Source: Chromera velia
Lineage: Eukaryota; Sar; Chromeraceae
Direction: 5' to 3'
Assembly (NCBI GenBank): GCA_018398765.1
Contig: JAHBMJ010005331.1
Coordinates: 1 to 50,702 of the forward strand
DNA length: 50,702 bases
Of this stretch, positions 9,319 to 20,358 are shown one piece after another. Below the pieces are notes generated by a model. That model saw nothing but the letters and a program-made list of their open reading frames with translations, made no database searches and was not told the DNA's origin. How positions within the stretch are numbered: position 1 is the stretch's first letter; every line of letters starts with the position of its first letter. The translations under genes were made by a program, and so were the position numbers.

Positions 9319-11517
9319 TTAAAGGTCTCCAATGCCCGACAGTGCAGAAAGAATTTGTTCCGGGTCGGGGTCGTTCAACTGTTTAACTTCGATGAGAGGT
9401 CTTCTGTGCGGGGCCCCTGCCTTTAGTTCTTTCTTAGCGGTGGCTTTCTGCAGAAGCTCTTCGATCATTTCCAGGGTGGTATCTCTGAGGGCGTGGTTCA
9501 TGGTGATAGAGTCTGCATAGTTAGCTTTCCAGGCCACAGCATGGAGTTGTTGGTTGCAATACCGGATCTAAAAAGCTTTGTGGCAAGTCGCAGCTGGCGT
9601 CGAAGGATGGCCTGTGCGGTTGAGTAGTGGATGGTGACTGAGAGAGCCTGGAGGAGTTTCTGTTTGTGGACACGCGTGCAGCCAGCGCCCGCTCTGTTCT
9701 GTTGAGTCAGCTTGTGCGGGCCTGGTCATGGAGCATGAGTGTTGGGGTAGTATTTCCAGGGGGGGTGAGTGATAACTGTTTGGTGATCCAGTCTATCGCT
9801 TCCTGGCACCAGGTACCAAAACTGTTCGCCGCCAGGGGGAGGAGTGTGTAGTTGTGAATGGCTATGATGTGATGAAGGTGTTTGTTATACTTAATATGTT
9901 TAAGTGTGGCTCCTGCTTCCGCTCGCATGCCCCGCTCATTCGCCATTTGGGCTAGGGAGCGATCCGATTGACTGGGAAGAAAAGGGGTTACAATAGTAAC
10001 GTCTAAGAGAACCGTTCGGTTATTTTCAAGATGGATGACGAGGTCCATCCGTGCTTTCTGGGGGGCAGTATGAGCACCTAGAATGCGGAGGAGGACTTCT
10101 TTTCGAGCCACGAGTTCCGCGTCACGTGCGTTGGTGAGGAAAGGGAGCAGAGTGACGTCATGTCTCCACGTGTGCTCAGGGCGAACTATACAAGCCTCAA
10201 GATGGTGCCCGTAGGGGTCCAGAAAACGCTTGCATGACTTCCCTGGAAGTGGAATGGGTAGGGGTTGTAGACACGCATGGAGGGGTGTCTGTGTGGGTGT
10301 GTCCTTAGGGGGTGGTCCCGGTTGTATCAGTTCTGTGGCTCTGGCTGTGGTTTCAGTGGCGGCGGAGGATGACGTAGTGGGCTGGGGGTTCTCTGATGTC
10401 GGGTGAGCTGAGGGGGCTGTGGGTGGGGGTGGGGGTGCCTGCATGGAAGAAGGGGGTGGTTCTTTGTTGAGATGCCCTCTGCGTTTGGCTGTGGGGTCCG
10501 TGGGTTGACGGGATGTCCGTCCCTATTCTGTGTTGTCTTGTGATGGTGATGTGGAGTCGTCTGTGTGGTCTTGTATGTCTTTCTGCAGACGAAGATCATG
10601 TACCATCTCCCGAAGGCGATTAGCATCTTCCGGTGGGATGCAAGCTCCTGCCTCATTTAGTGGGATCAAGGAACCCAGGTGGGTGAGCAGCTATTCTTTT
10701 TCGGCTATCTCGTCGGCTGTGGGTTCAGCCTCGTAACGGGTGGGGCAAGTATATTTCGGGTCTGCGGCGTCTCCGAGCACCTCAACACGTGACAGTGGTA
10801 GACCCATCATCCGGCGATGAACAATCTCCCACTAAATTGACCGGGCCCATCTGGTGAGTTTATACTGATTCAGGGGAAGGGCTGCGATGTGTGTGTTTGC
10901 CTCTTCGGATGCTAGGACAAGTAGTCTCGTTGCCATGCGCTGTGCCTCTCTCCACAGGGGAGTGCCAACCGTACCCGTGCGCCGCAGGCGTTCCAGAGTA
11001 TTGAGGTAGTAGAACGCATGGGTCCAGCGGGTGAACGTTTGTTGGAGTTTACCCTCCAGTGTCTAGGTGGGGGTGTCTGTCACCTCGCTCAGGTTGGGGG
11101 GGTGTCTTCGGGGGGGGTTTTCCGGGAGGATGGAGACTAGGAAAGTGTCTTTAAGAAACTTGACGGGTTCTCTGGTGTTCAGGGGCAGGGTGTAGGTCGT
11201 TTCAAGCTGTTGTTTAACTGCTTTTTTGGCGAGTGCACGACCTTCTGCCCAATCTGCAGTGCGGTAAGTGTGAGTGCTGTGTTGGATGGTGAAGATGGTA
11301 ACTGGGGTAGGACTGTGGTTGCAGAGGTAAGTAAGGAGGCGGTAGAGGTGCCTGAGGAGGTCCGCATTCGGGAGTGCCTGTTGGGAGCGGTTCTTCCATC
11401 CGTCCCGGTCCCAGTGCGGTCCATCGGTATCATGGAGGGTGATGAGGAGGGGGTGATTTACAATGATTTCAAGTGGTATAAGGAGGTGCGCGTTGTGGTG
11501 TGTAAAGTTTTCAATCT
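9319..11517 (-). pseudogene. Degenerate non-LTR retrotransposon remnant (RNase H-like part plus C-terminal zinc/nuclease domain)
   Basis: Minus-strand coding sequence can be followed from about 11517 to 9319 across four in-frame TAG codons (11065-11063, 10834-10832, 10693-10691, 10525-10523), a frame slip at a C-run near 11090, and another slip between about 9709 and 9560. The upstream part has an RNase H-like end (TADWAEGRALAKKAV). The downstream part (10444-9707) has the Cys-x8-His-x4-Cys then RHD pattern (CKRFLDPYGHHLEAC) and an E...D...DVT...K series (KEVLL, MDLVI, LLDVTIV, KHIKY). This series is typical of the PD-(D/E)XK-like domain found after reverse transcriptases of many LINE-type elements. 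No reverse transcriptase remains upstream, so the copy is 5' truncated. The family assignment is by pattern, not by alignment. Confidence 0.65.
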
Positions 11518-12261
11518 TTTTTTTTCTTTTTTAATTTATGAACCAAACAACACATAGTTTTTATGCAACATCCCGTGTAACACTCCTGCAACACTTGAAC
11601 AACGGTTGTTTCAAAACTTGTTTGCCTCAGGCTGTTGACTGTCTTAATAAATTAAAAAAAAAATCCATTAAAAAAAAAGTTTTTCTGATCTTTTATTTTC
11701 TTTTTTATGTATACGTAGTGCGGAGCCTAGATTAGTTAGCGCAAAATATGTAAGAATCTAAAATCTTTAGTAATTCAATTTGATCGAAATGAGGCAAAAA
11801 CCAAATTTGAAATTTATTAGGATAATATTAATTCAAAGTTAATTAATGAATCAAGTTAATGGGTATAGCTTTCATTATAGCGTTGCTATATATATAATGG
11901 CTTAGAATTTCATAGTGCTCAATTTAGGGTAGGGGGTATAATTTGTATTACTAGGCTAATAGCCTAATACTAACATTAGTATTCCGATTTATTCTTATCT
12001 TTAGTTGGTCTGTAGGCCATCATGCATCTAGGCCATCATGCGCTACATCATGCAATGCATGTCAGTGAGCTAGTGTATGAGTGTAAAGTAGTGTTTTTTT
12101 AGCCCATTGCCAGACCGGCATTCAACACAAGAGGGGGGAGGAAATTTTGCCAGCTAAACGTGCTTCAACCTGGGCGCACTCGACGCACCATCAGTTTGAA
12201 TGCAACTTGAAATGATCGAGAGCCAAATTTATGCCAAATGTTTAACAGCGCCAAGTTTTGT
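11518..12261. other. AT-rich intergenic stretch, no gene seen
   Basis: Poly-T/poly-A runs near 11517-11700 lead into AT-rich DNA to about 12000, then return to mixed composition. There are short repeats of GGCCATCATGC around 12014-12045. I see no coding frame with protein-like composition. The T-run at the left edge abuts the upstream (5') truncation point of the non-LTR remnant. Confidence 0.5.
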
Positions 12262-14978
12262 TTAATTCAAACGAACAACTGTTCCGTCAGGGCAGACCCT
12301 CAGATCTGGGTGGTGCCTTTTCATCACCTCTGGGTGACTTCTTGCGAGAGATTTGAAAGCGTTCATCCCAAACTGGGCGATCAGACGGTTCTTCTTCCGA
12401 CCTGCAAAGCTCTCAATATCAGCTGCTTCGGCTCCTGCCTCGAGGTACGACTTTCTTTCGTTTCCGTTTGCTGCAATCCCTGGAAGAGGGCTCATGCCTC
12501 TACCCCCCACCTTCACTTGAGGAACAGAGCCGACAAGAGAACTCTCTGCCTGACTGTCCGACTGGTCCAAAATGGGTGGAGGGGACAGGGCTGCATTCCC
12601 CGTATGACGGGACAAGAGCAGTTGTCTCGAGAGACTGTCAGTCACCGTCTGGTCAAGGGAGGGGTTCCAGAAGAAGGGCAGGGACACCCGACCTCGACTA
12701 TTGGGAGATGGGGGGAGCACTCTGTGAGGTGTTGCTTTGAAGAGCCCCCCCGTTGCAAGCTGCAGCATCTCACCCAGGTTGACCACCACACTCCCAGCAA
12801 CAGGGGGCACGTCCACCCATTTGCCTCCCCCCTGCTTCTTCACCATCGCAGAGGAAGAAGAGCGCTTCGTCTCCTGATGGTCACCCATCGCGCCTGCATC
12901 ATCCGACTGGACCCTTGTGGATCCTGTGCCATCCGTCTCCTGCCCGTCTCCTATTGCTCCTGCAGTTGGGGGGATGCGATGGGACGGCAGAAGAGCCTGC
13001 AGCCCGGGACCGTCCTGCAAGGAGAGGGAAACGGAAGGGGAAGTAACAGTAAAGCAAATGAGCTGCATTTGACGCGTACGTTGAAATGTGTGCAAACATA
13101 TCTGTCGTGAGGTTTTCGAGCGCCAACAAAAAAAGAAATCCCCGACACTTGCGAACACGAAGCCGGCGAGGAACAGCAGCCCCGACCAACCCCTACAAAC
13201 ACTGCCAAGAGTGAAAGAGGTAGTCACACTCCTTCAGGACATCTATCTATCTACCGGACAGACACTTCTTTTGTTGTCTTCTTTTGTTCCCTACCGCTGT
13301 CGAAAGCGATTCATGATCTTTGTGAACCAGTATATCCACAACGTTGCGAAAGGATGGATGCCTGCTTCAATCGGCCCCCCTTTTGAAGTGAGTCCATTCT
13401 ACTCTGTGCTTTCTTCTCTTCTGCTGCCTTTCTCTTTTCTTAATACAAGGAACAGCTCAGGTCGGCGGTCAGAGAACGAAGGCCTCGACAACATGCAGGT
13501 CTAATGAATGGCCTTCCTTGTAGAGTGGATAGCCCCGAGGACGCCCAGAGAGACGTTCAGTCAGCAGGCAAGCTTGGAAGGGAAAATCAATCTTCGGAAA
13601 TTGATGGAAAAAAGAAAAGAGGAATTAAAAAAGTAAAGATCTGCGCGGCAGGTGACCAGCCGATCCACCTACCTGCCATAGGAGCGTCAGAAAGCCAGAG
13701 TCGGTGTGGGCCCCCACACCTAAAGACATGTCAGCTCCCTCTCCGGACTCTCCTCTGGCCTCCGCATCTCCTTTTTCTCCTTCTTCAGAAGAGTCTCTCT
13801 CCACAGGGGACCTGCCGATGGGTCGAAGGGAAATTGATTGATGCAAAGGGTGTCGCTCGGTCCCGTCATTTTGAAAAAGGGAGAGAGAGGTAAAGAGAGG
13901 GGGGGGGTAAGAAAGCTCAGTGCTTTGTTGAAGTGAACAGAGAAGAAAAGGTCGGTTCAACATGAAGTAGAACAAGACGTCGGTCAATCAGACGCAGCTA
14001 GTCTGTGGATCGATAAATAGACGGAAATTCTTCGGCGGTTACATGGAAACCAGGGTCAATAGCAAGGTGTGAGAGTCGTTACCAGCTTGCTTGCCCCCCT
14101 CATTCTCTCTCTGTCTATCCGCCCCTCTGTTTGTCTATCGATCTGTGTGGCAATGTCTGCCTGCCAGTCTGCCCATTTCTCTGTCGGCCTACCCGTCCGG
14201 TTCTCTCTCGGTGCATCTGCCTGTCCATCGATCAGCTTGCTATCTATGTCTGTATCTGCCTCCTGATTCTCCGCACAACTCCTCTTCAAAAAAATATGTG
14301 AAACGCGCAACTGCGCGTATTTGACCATCTTCCTGCGTCCTGGTCATTTTTCGATCACTCAGACTGTGAAATTCCAATCCATGCACTGCCTCCCCACCTG
14401 TGCGCTTGTGTCCGCACTGAAGGGTAGAAGGCCGCCTTTGCCTGGAAGTGGGGGTGTGGACCTATCACGGAGACGTCAAGAGAGTCCGCCTCCATGCGAA
14501 GGGAGAGAGACAGGAGACGGGTGAGACGCCGGGAGAGGTTCTCCATCGTGCCTAAGAACGCCTCTATCGATCTCTTCAGACCTGAGTGGGACGAGGACTC
14601 TCCCGGCCAGAGGTTTTTACCCCTCAGTCTGTTGAAGATCTGATCCTCCGGGGTCACTGTGATGTCCTCGTCTGGCCCGATCTCGATCTGCTCCCTCAGG
14701 TCTGCCTTCCCCCCCGTGTTCTCGGCCCCGTACCGGATGAAGCCTCTGAAGGCGGGGCTCTGCACATTTTCGATGGACCGCTTCTCCTCATCCGAGGCTG
14801 TCTCGAAGAAAGATCGCGCAGCCTCAGCCGCCCTCTGACAGACGAGATCCGTTTCTGGACTCAGTCGGAGATAGAAGAATCCGATCTCTCTGCAAGTGTC
14901 TCTGAGAAGGTCCAAATTTTCACAGGACTCGTCATCTAAGTCTATAGATGGCAGGATGGAACTGGTCGTAGTGGTCAT
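12262..14978 (-). CDS. 2-oxoglutarate/Fe(II)-dependent oxygenase, isopenicillin-N-synthase-like family
   Basis: Three exons: 14978-14398, 13811-13673 and 13014-12262, joined in frame (donors GTGGGG and GTAGGT, CAG acceptors), giving 490 residues. The N-terminal block (LPSIDLDD, REIGFFYL) is the DIOX_N-type start. The iron ligands are visible: His and Asp in GAHTDSGFLTLL (exon 2) and the distal His in ATPHRV. The 2-oxoglutarate anchor is Arg in RGRVSLPFFWNPS (exon 3). The closing FKSLARSHPEV matches the family's end. Such enzymes are soluble and couple 2-oxoglutarate decarboxylation to oxidation of a small substrate, which cannot be named here. The protein is longer than the usual ~330 residues because of low-complexity inserts before the HxD motif and after GLQALL. 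It is divergent from the ankyrin gene. Confidence 0.88.
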
Positions 14979-15707
14979 CTCGACAAGATCGCGAGAAGGA
15001 AGAGCAGACAAGCCCCCGAGGGAAGCGTACGCTACCGTGGCGTAGACGGCTTCAGTTTATTCCTGATCCGACATGCAGCTTCGCAAAGCAGAGATCAGAG
15101 AAGACCGGCCGGCTTCCAGCCTTCGCGCATGGATTAATCCAAGCGAGGGCTTGGAATACGGGGGAGGCACTGTCAATCAACTTCCTGAAATGGTGCCAGT
15201 GGCATGCATGTCGATCAGTGGCAGGGTAGTGAATCCAAACGAGACGGAAACGAATCATTGCCCGGAGACGGAAATGTGGAGGTGCATGGCGCGGTCTTGG
15301 GCCGCCGCATGGCGCGCGTTTGACACATCAACATTTCAGTGTGCGAGATCGATGCTTCGAGAAGAAGTTGGTCGACCTCTGCTTCTCAGAGACTGAAGGG
15401 TACCCACGTTTGTCCGCCTTTAAAGCTTCTTTATGCCTGTCACACTGGATCCAAAGAGAATTCAGACCACGGGGAGCAGTTCATCTTCAAATTTGAAGCA
15501 AACTCAAAAGAGCAACGCACCTCGATTGATGGGCTGCGGTCCGCTTCTTGCTAGCCTTCGTTTGTTGTGAGGGCTGTTGTCCCGCATTGCCTGTCGAGTC
15601 TTTGATTACCCTTCGATCGCGTCTTTGCGTCCGAAAGGATTGGTGTGCTTTGCAGACCTGGGAGAAAGACTGGTGAAGGCAGAGGAAATTTAGAGGATAG
15701 GAAGAGA
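14979..15707. promoter_or_regulatory. Shared upstream region of two divergent genes
   Basis: This 729-bp interval separates the start codons of the oxygenase (-) and the ankyrin gene (+), so both promoters must lie here. No TATA box or other core element is convincing. A TTTGCAG at about 15652-15658 could be an acceptor for an upstream non-coding exon of the ankyrin gene. Confidence 0.4.
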
Positions 15708-17839
15708 ATGGTGTCCTTTGAAGGGCAACTTGTTGAGGTGCTTAGGTGCGATGGTCCCTCCACGGTGACGGATCTGATGACTGCAGGCCACGACATGACG
15801 GGGGTGGACCCGGCAACGAACACGAACGCCTTCTTCTTTGTGGTCACCCGCCCCCACAGAGACTTCGAGGTTGCTTTGTCTGTCTGCGAGATGCTGAAGG
15901 AGAAAGGGGCAGATCCCTGCCAAGTAGATGTGGCCGGACAGACTGCCCTCTTCTATGCTGCTCGTGACGGCAACGGCCCCTGTGCTGAATTCCTCCTGCG
16001 GCACGGGTGCTCTGCTTCGCATGCAGACAAGAACAAGCAGACGCCTCTGTTCTATGCGGCACGGGACGGGAGGATGGCGATGTGCGAGACTCTGTGTTCT
16101 AAGGGAGCCGACGTGAACTTCAAGGATGCGGTCGGGGAGACGGCACTCTTTTATGCAGCCAGAGAGGGACACGTGGAGACGCTGGAGAAGCTTGTAGAAT
16201 TAGTAAGTTGCTCTATTCGTTAGTAAGTCTGTCAGACAGTCAGTCAGTCCACCACGAAAGAGGACTGAAGGAGATCCAGAGGCAGCGGTGGAAAATCGGA
16301 ATATCGCTCAGTTCTGTTTGTTTCTCTCAAATATCCTCTCGCCCCCTTTACCGTCGAGGCTTGCTTTTGACTTGTCTGTCATTCCGGGCGTCGTTTCTCT
16401 TTTCAACTTTCTTTCGTTTTACGATCAAGCCGTGTGTCTGTGTGAGTACCTGAACGTCGCCTGGGTGTGCCTGTGTCTTGGTTGAAGTGAGAGCATGAAG
16501 TTTCTTTTGGGTCCAAACCGGACGAAGAGACCCAGAGGTTCTTTCGGTCGGACCCCCAGGGCGAGGCTGGAACGATCGAGTGAAAAGTGAAGGGAGGCAG
16601 GCAGGCAGGGCTCCTTTGTTTGCATGTAATGTAGTTGTTCGAGGGTGAATCTGTGTTTCCTGCATGTCTTCTCTCCTCCTTGAGCAATTTCTCCTGGGAT
16701 GGACTGTGGTTACAGAAGGGGTCCTGAGTCTGCATGTGACTGTTCGCGTTTGCCCATGCATGTACGCATGACATGAAGGGAGCCTATCGAACGCGTGAAA
16801 AGACTGCCCTGCACTCATACTCCAGAAACGCAGGGGGGAATGTATCGAAACTGTGAAATGCAATTCTGCACTGCTGAATCTTACACTACACGCAGGGAGC
16901 AGACCCGACTCACAGAGACGCCATGCGGAAGACGGCTGCAATGTTTGCGAAGGAACAGAAACACCATGCGGCGGTAAATTTTCTGACGAAGGCTATGAAT
17001 GAGCGAAAGGCCTTGTTGGAGAAGGAGGGACTGGGCGTTCGGTTGGGCGCAGGAGGGTTTGCCTTTGGGGGGAGGCTAGGTCCTGGGGGCGGGGGGATGC
17101 ACATGGCTGCACACCCCCATCCGTACGCAGGGGGACAGAGACGACCTCCTCGACAGCAAGAGGAGTGGATCGACGAGAAGGGAGGTCTGTCTGTCTGCTT
17201 GTCTGCTTGCGTGTGTGTGTGTGTGTCGGTGGGTGGGTGGTGTATGTGTGTAGAGTGGATGTGCAAGCGCGTGCGTGCGTGTGCCTGTTTGTTTGCCTGA
17301 TCTTTGTCTGACTGTGTGTATGTCCGTTTCTCCATGTTTCCCTCCCTGACTGTCTGTCTCTTGAAAAGAAGGGAGAGGAAGAAACATATAGTCTGTCTGT
17401 CTCTTTCTTTTTGTCTGTTGTGTACATGAAGAAGGAGGGAGAAGAAGAATCATGTCGTCAGTCGGTCTTGTCTGTCTGTCGGTCTCTACCAAAGGAAGAG
17501 AACAAGGAAAGACAAGACGATATAGATATAGTCTGTGTGAGGGTTCAAAAAAAAGAGAACAATGTATGTCCGTCCCTGCGTGTGCCACAAGAGAATGCGA
17601 CAAAGTGCTTCCTGAATGCAGGAAACAGCAAATGAAGGCAGCAAGGAGGGAGAGGAGAGGGAGGAGAAAAAGAAGAGAGCGCGAGGGGGAGAAGGAACGA
17701 ATGAATTAATGAATGAAGTGCGTGTGTACGTGCGTGCGTGCGTGTGTGAGTGAGTAAGAGAGTGTGTGTCTGCGTGTCTGAGTGAGTGTGTGTGTGTGTG
17801 TGAGAGAGAGAGTGACAGTTTGAGAGTGTGAGAGTTTGA

Positions 17840-17903
<64 letters not shown>

Positions 17904-18333
17904 ACATGTGTGGGAGTGCAGAGGGCCGAATTCGGAAGTACCGTTTGAAGATTCAGGTCTCGGGTGACTGGCTTGACGCAGATGACCACAACCTGAAGGT
18001 CAGTCAGTTCAAAGGGACCTTGAAGGATGGATCGATGAGGTCCGAGAGAATTCATTGAGAGAGTACTTGTGGTGTGTGCAAGCTGTTTGGATGGATTTCT
18101 GCGTTGCATGACCCTCGCTGTGCATGCCTTTGGATCCCTGCTATGGTTTTTGCATACTTCTCTCGAAAACAGTGGCAGGTGGGTTTTCCCACGCGCAACG
18201 CTTTTGATATCACAGATGTTTGTTTCTTTGCAGCGCGTCTCCTTACTTTTTGTTTTATTTTTTTCCTCTACATTCAAATGTTGCTCCCGTCGCACTTGCT
18301 CTGTGTGTGCAGGCCTGCTACGGGGTGATGTGA
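15708..18333 (+). CDS. Ankyrin-repeat protein
   Basis: Exons 15708-16202, 16896-17184 and 17922-17998 join in frame (donors GTAAGT, GTCTGT). The last exon may end by reading through to TGA at 18058, or splice from a GTCAGT donor to a short exon 18313-18333 (ending CYGVM). The ATG at 15708 begins MVSFEGQLVEVL. Four to five ankyrin repeats follow, with cores AGQTALFYAARDG, KQTPLFYAARDG, GETALFYAAREG and, across the first splice, GADPTHRDAMRKTAAMFAKE. The tail is Gly-rich, then charged (RKYRLKIQVSGDWLD). Ankyrin repeats mediate protein-protein binding. No catalytic domain, signal peptide or membrane segment is seen. The intron at 17185-17921 is filled with GT, GA and TC microsatellites. The product is about 293 residues by the four-exon model. 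Confidence 0.8.
17205..17904. repeat. Microsatellite-rich intron: GT and GA/TC arrays
   Basis: The second intron of the ankyrin gene holds GT-rich DNA near 17209-17290 and GT/GA mixtures at 17720-17825. It then has a TC run (about 17839-17864) followed directly by an uninterrupted GT run to about 17902. The acceptor for the next exon lies only about 20 bp downstream. Confidence 0.9.
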
Positions 18334-19087
18334 CCCGACCTGATTGGATTGGTGAAACTTTTGGGATGTCAGACTGGATTTACTCAGGGTTTAATATCAA
18401 TCAGGTTTTATTCGGTCAAAAGGCAACACGTCCACTCTATGCGGTCGCAGGCTCGATCTGACCGTTGCCTCGTGCTGCCGCTAGCTTGATTCCTCCGACA
18501 ACAAGCATGATTTTGAACACACGCGCAGAGTGAAATGAAGGCATTCAATGTACAAACCTTCCGTCCTTTGTTTCCTGCCTAGTTTCCTGCTCTGTTACTC
18601 ACTCGGAACCCCTCCATCCCTAGCTTCATCCCCCCTCTAGCCACCCCCTCCCCCCCTCCTTTTCTTTTTAACTTTGAAATGCCAGCTCGGGCCCATGCAG
18701 CTGCCAGCTGGCCTCCAGGCTGGCCCTACTATTAATTGCCACAGTAGTGAAAATCTAAAATCTAGCTAAGATACTAAATGGACAAAGGTTGCCAATATAA
18801 CAAAGCTTGTAACATACTTTCTTAGTATACTTTTACATATTTTTTTTTAAATTTCTTAGCATTTTTGCAAGTATTTTTCGTTGATTACAGGATTACATTG
18901 TGTTCGGGGCCGGAGCCCTAGACCCGGCCTGCGTACCAGTTATCTGACGTCCCCTTTGCACCATATATTCATGCACATTACTCCACACCATGTACGCACA
19001 CATGCAATGACACATCTCATCATGACACATGAATTTCTTGCCTTGCACTTCAAACTTCAAAACCATTGCTACTGCCGATAAACATGG
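18334..19087. other. Intergenic stretch with an AT-rich core, no gene seen
   Basis: Between the ankyrin gene and the small gene at 19088 the sequence is mixed to about 18660, AT-rich to about 18890, then mixed again. Reading frames here are short and unlike protein. A polyadenylation site for the ankyrin gene should lie here but was not pinned down. Confidence 0.5.
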
Positions 19088-20358
19088 ATGCAGTTAAATA
19101 ATGAGACCCTTGTGTTTGGCACACCAATCGGGGGGGAGGAAGGTTGGATTACGCTCTGTTATGCCGACGAAGTCAAAAGACTCGGCCTTCTGTCCGACGA
19201 GGGCCTATCCGGCAGACGGAGTCTTAACATAGACAAATATGCCCGTGCTCTGGAAGGTCGCCTCATTGAAAGGCGTGTTAGTGACCATGTTTGATTTGAT
19301 TTGATTTGAGGTAGGGCTTAAGCTCAAATCAAATATCCAGTCAGGGAGGACCTAGTGTTTAAAGATCTATCAAATACGATCAAATATTTGATTAATATGA
19401 CTTTCAACCTCAAATATGAAGGTCCCGAAAAAACGAAGAAGGAGGCATTTGTTTTTAGAGCCGGGTACGCAAAAAAAATATGGTCCGTGCAAAAGGGGGC
19501 AAATGTGATTCAGTGTTAGGTGAAAATACAAGGAGCCGAGGGGGAAGGAGAAACTATTTGTGTCTCACCCCGTTGTCATCTCTCCACAACCGAATAGAAG
19601 CCCAGGAGCACCCACTCCTGGAAAGCCGAAAAGCCAGAGAAAAAGCTCTCAGCAGCTCCCACCACCGATCGATTCGATTCATATTGAAGAAAGTGATCAT
19701 GAAGAAGAGGAAAAGGAAGTGCTATAAAGCTGAGTGATTGTCACCTCAATTTTGGTATGTGCTCTAACTTTATCGTATCAACAAAAAGTTATATGCAATT
19801 TCAAATCTATCAATTTTACGTTCTTAATCTCTATTAGTACTAGAGTGAGTCTCAGTGACTAGTGTATATACACTGCCACACAGGCATATTTTTTTTACGG
19901 AACTGATAAGTTATAATTATATATGTATTTTTTTAAATTTTTGAAACACACATCAGAAATGTTCTAATAACTATTGTCATAAGAAAAATAATCAGAGTGA
20001 CAGTAAGTCAGTGACTCAGTGAGGAACCCTAAGAGGTTAACCTCAAATCTTACCTCAAATATTAAATATTTGAGGTTGAAGCTCAAATCAAATCAAATCA
20101 AATTAAATCAAATCAAATCAAATCAAATATAATCAAATCAAACATGGTCACTAGGTCTCACCACTCCCCACTGTTCGAATAAAATTGGTTGCCCGTGATC
20201 CCAAGTACAAAGACTGGACAGCACAGTGCTTACGCGCACCCATGTTTGAGCGAAACGCAGAGACTGCGACCTTTGGTCTTATGATCGAAGACAATGACAG
20301 GACGCGCTTTGGAAATATTTTCGGGGTCGCGAAGGTTTCAGAGTTCCAAAAAATGTGA
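19088..20358 (+). CDS. Small gene of unknown function, two exons split by a transposon-like intron
   Basis: Exon 1 (19088-19276, 63 codons) begins MQLNNETLVFGTPIGGEEG and ends at an Arg codon. Exon 2 (20155-20358, 67 codons plus stop) resumes in the same frame with VSPLPTVRIKLVARDP and ends FQKM-stop. Read without splicing, the frame closes within four codons inside the intervening element. The intervening 878 bp starts GTTAGT and ends CACTAG, giving a phase-0 intron. An in-frame TAA just before the ATG supports the start. The 130-residue product is mixed charged and hydrophobic with no motif I recognise, no signal peptide and no membrane span. It could also be a fragment of a larger repeated gene. 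Confidence 0.55.
19277..20154 (+). mobile_element. Inverted-repeat element coinciding with an intron (introner-like candidate)
   Basis: The left end (19279 onward) reads TAGTGACCATG followed by TTTGA units. The right end (to 20153) is the reverse complement, AATCA units then CATGGTCACTA. The perfect inverted match is about 23 bp, with imperfect pentamer arrays beyond. The interior is AT-rich and non-coding. The ends coincide to within 2 bp with a GTTAGT donor and a CACTAG acceptor of the surrounding reading frame. There is no transposase, so it would be a non-autonomous MITE-like element. The 3' end lacks a normal pyrimidine tract. Confidence 0.7.

Noticed and set aside
10523..11065. TAG reassigned as a sense codon in this genome
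   Set aside because: A TAG terminates the plausible frame at 46610, and decay of CAG codons in a dead element explains the pattern more simply.
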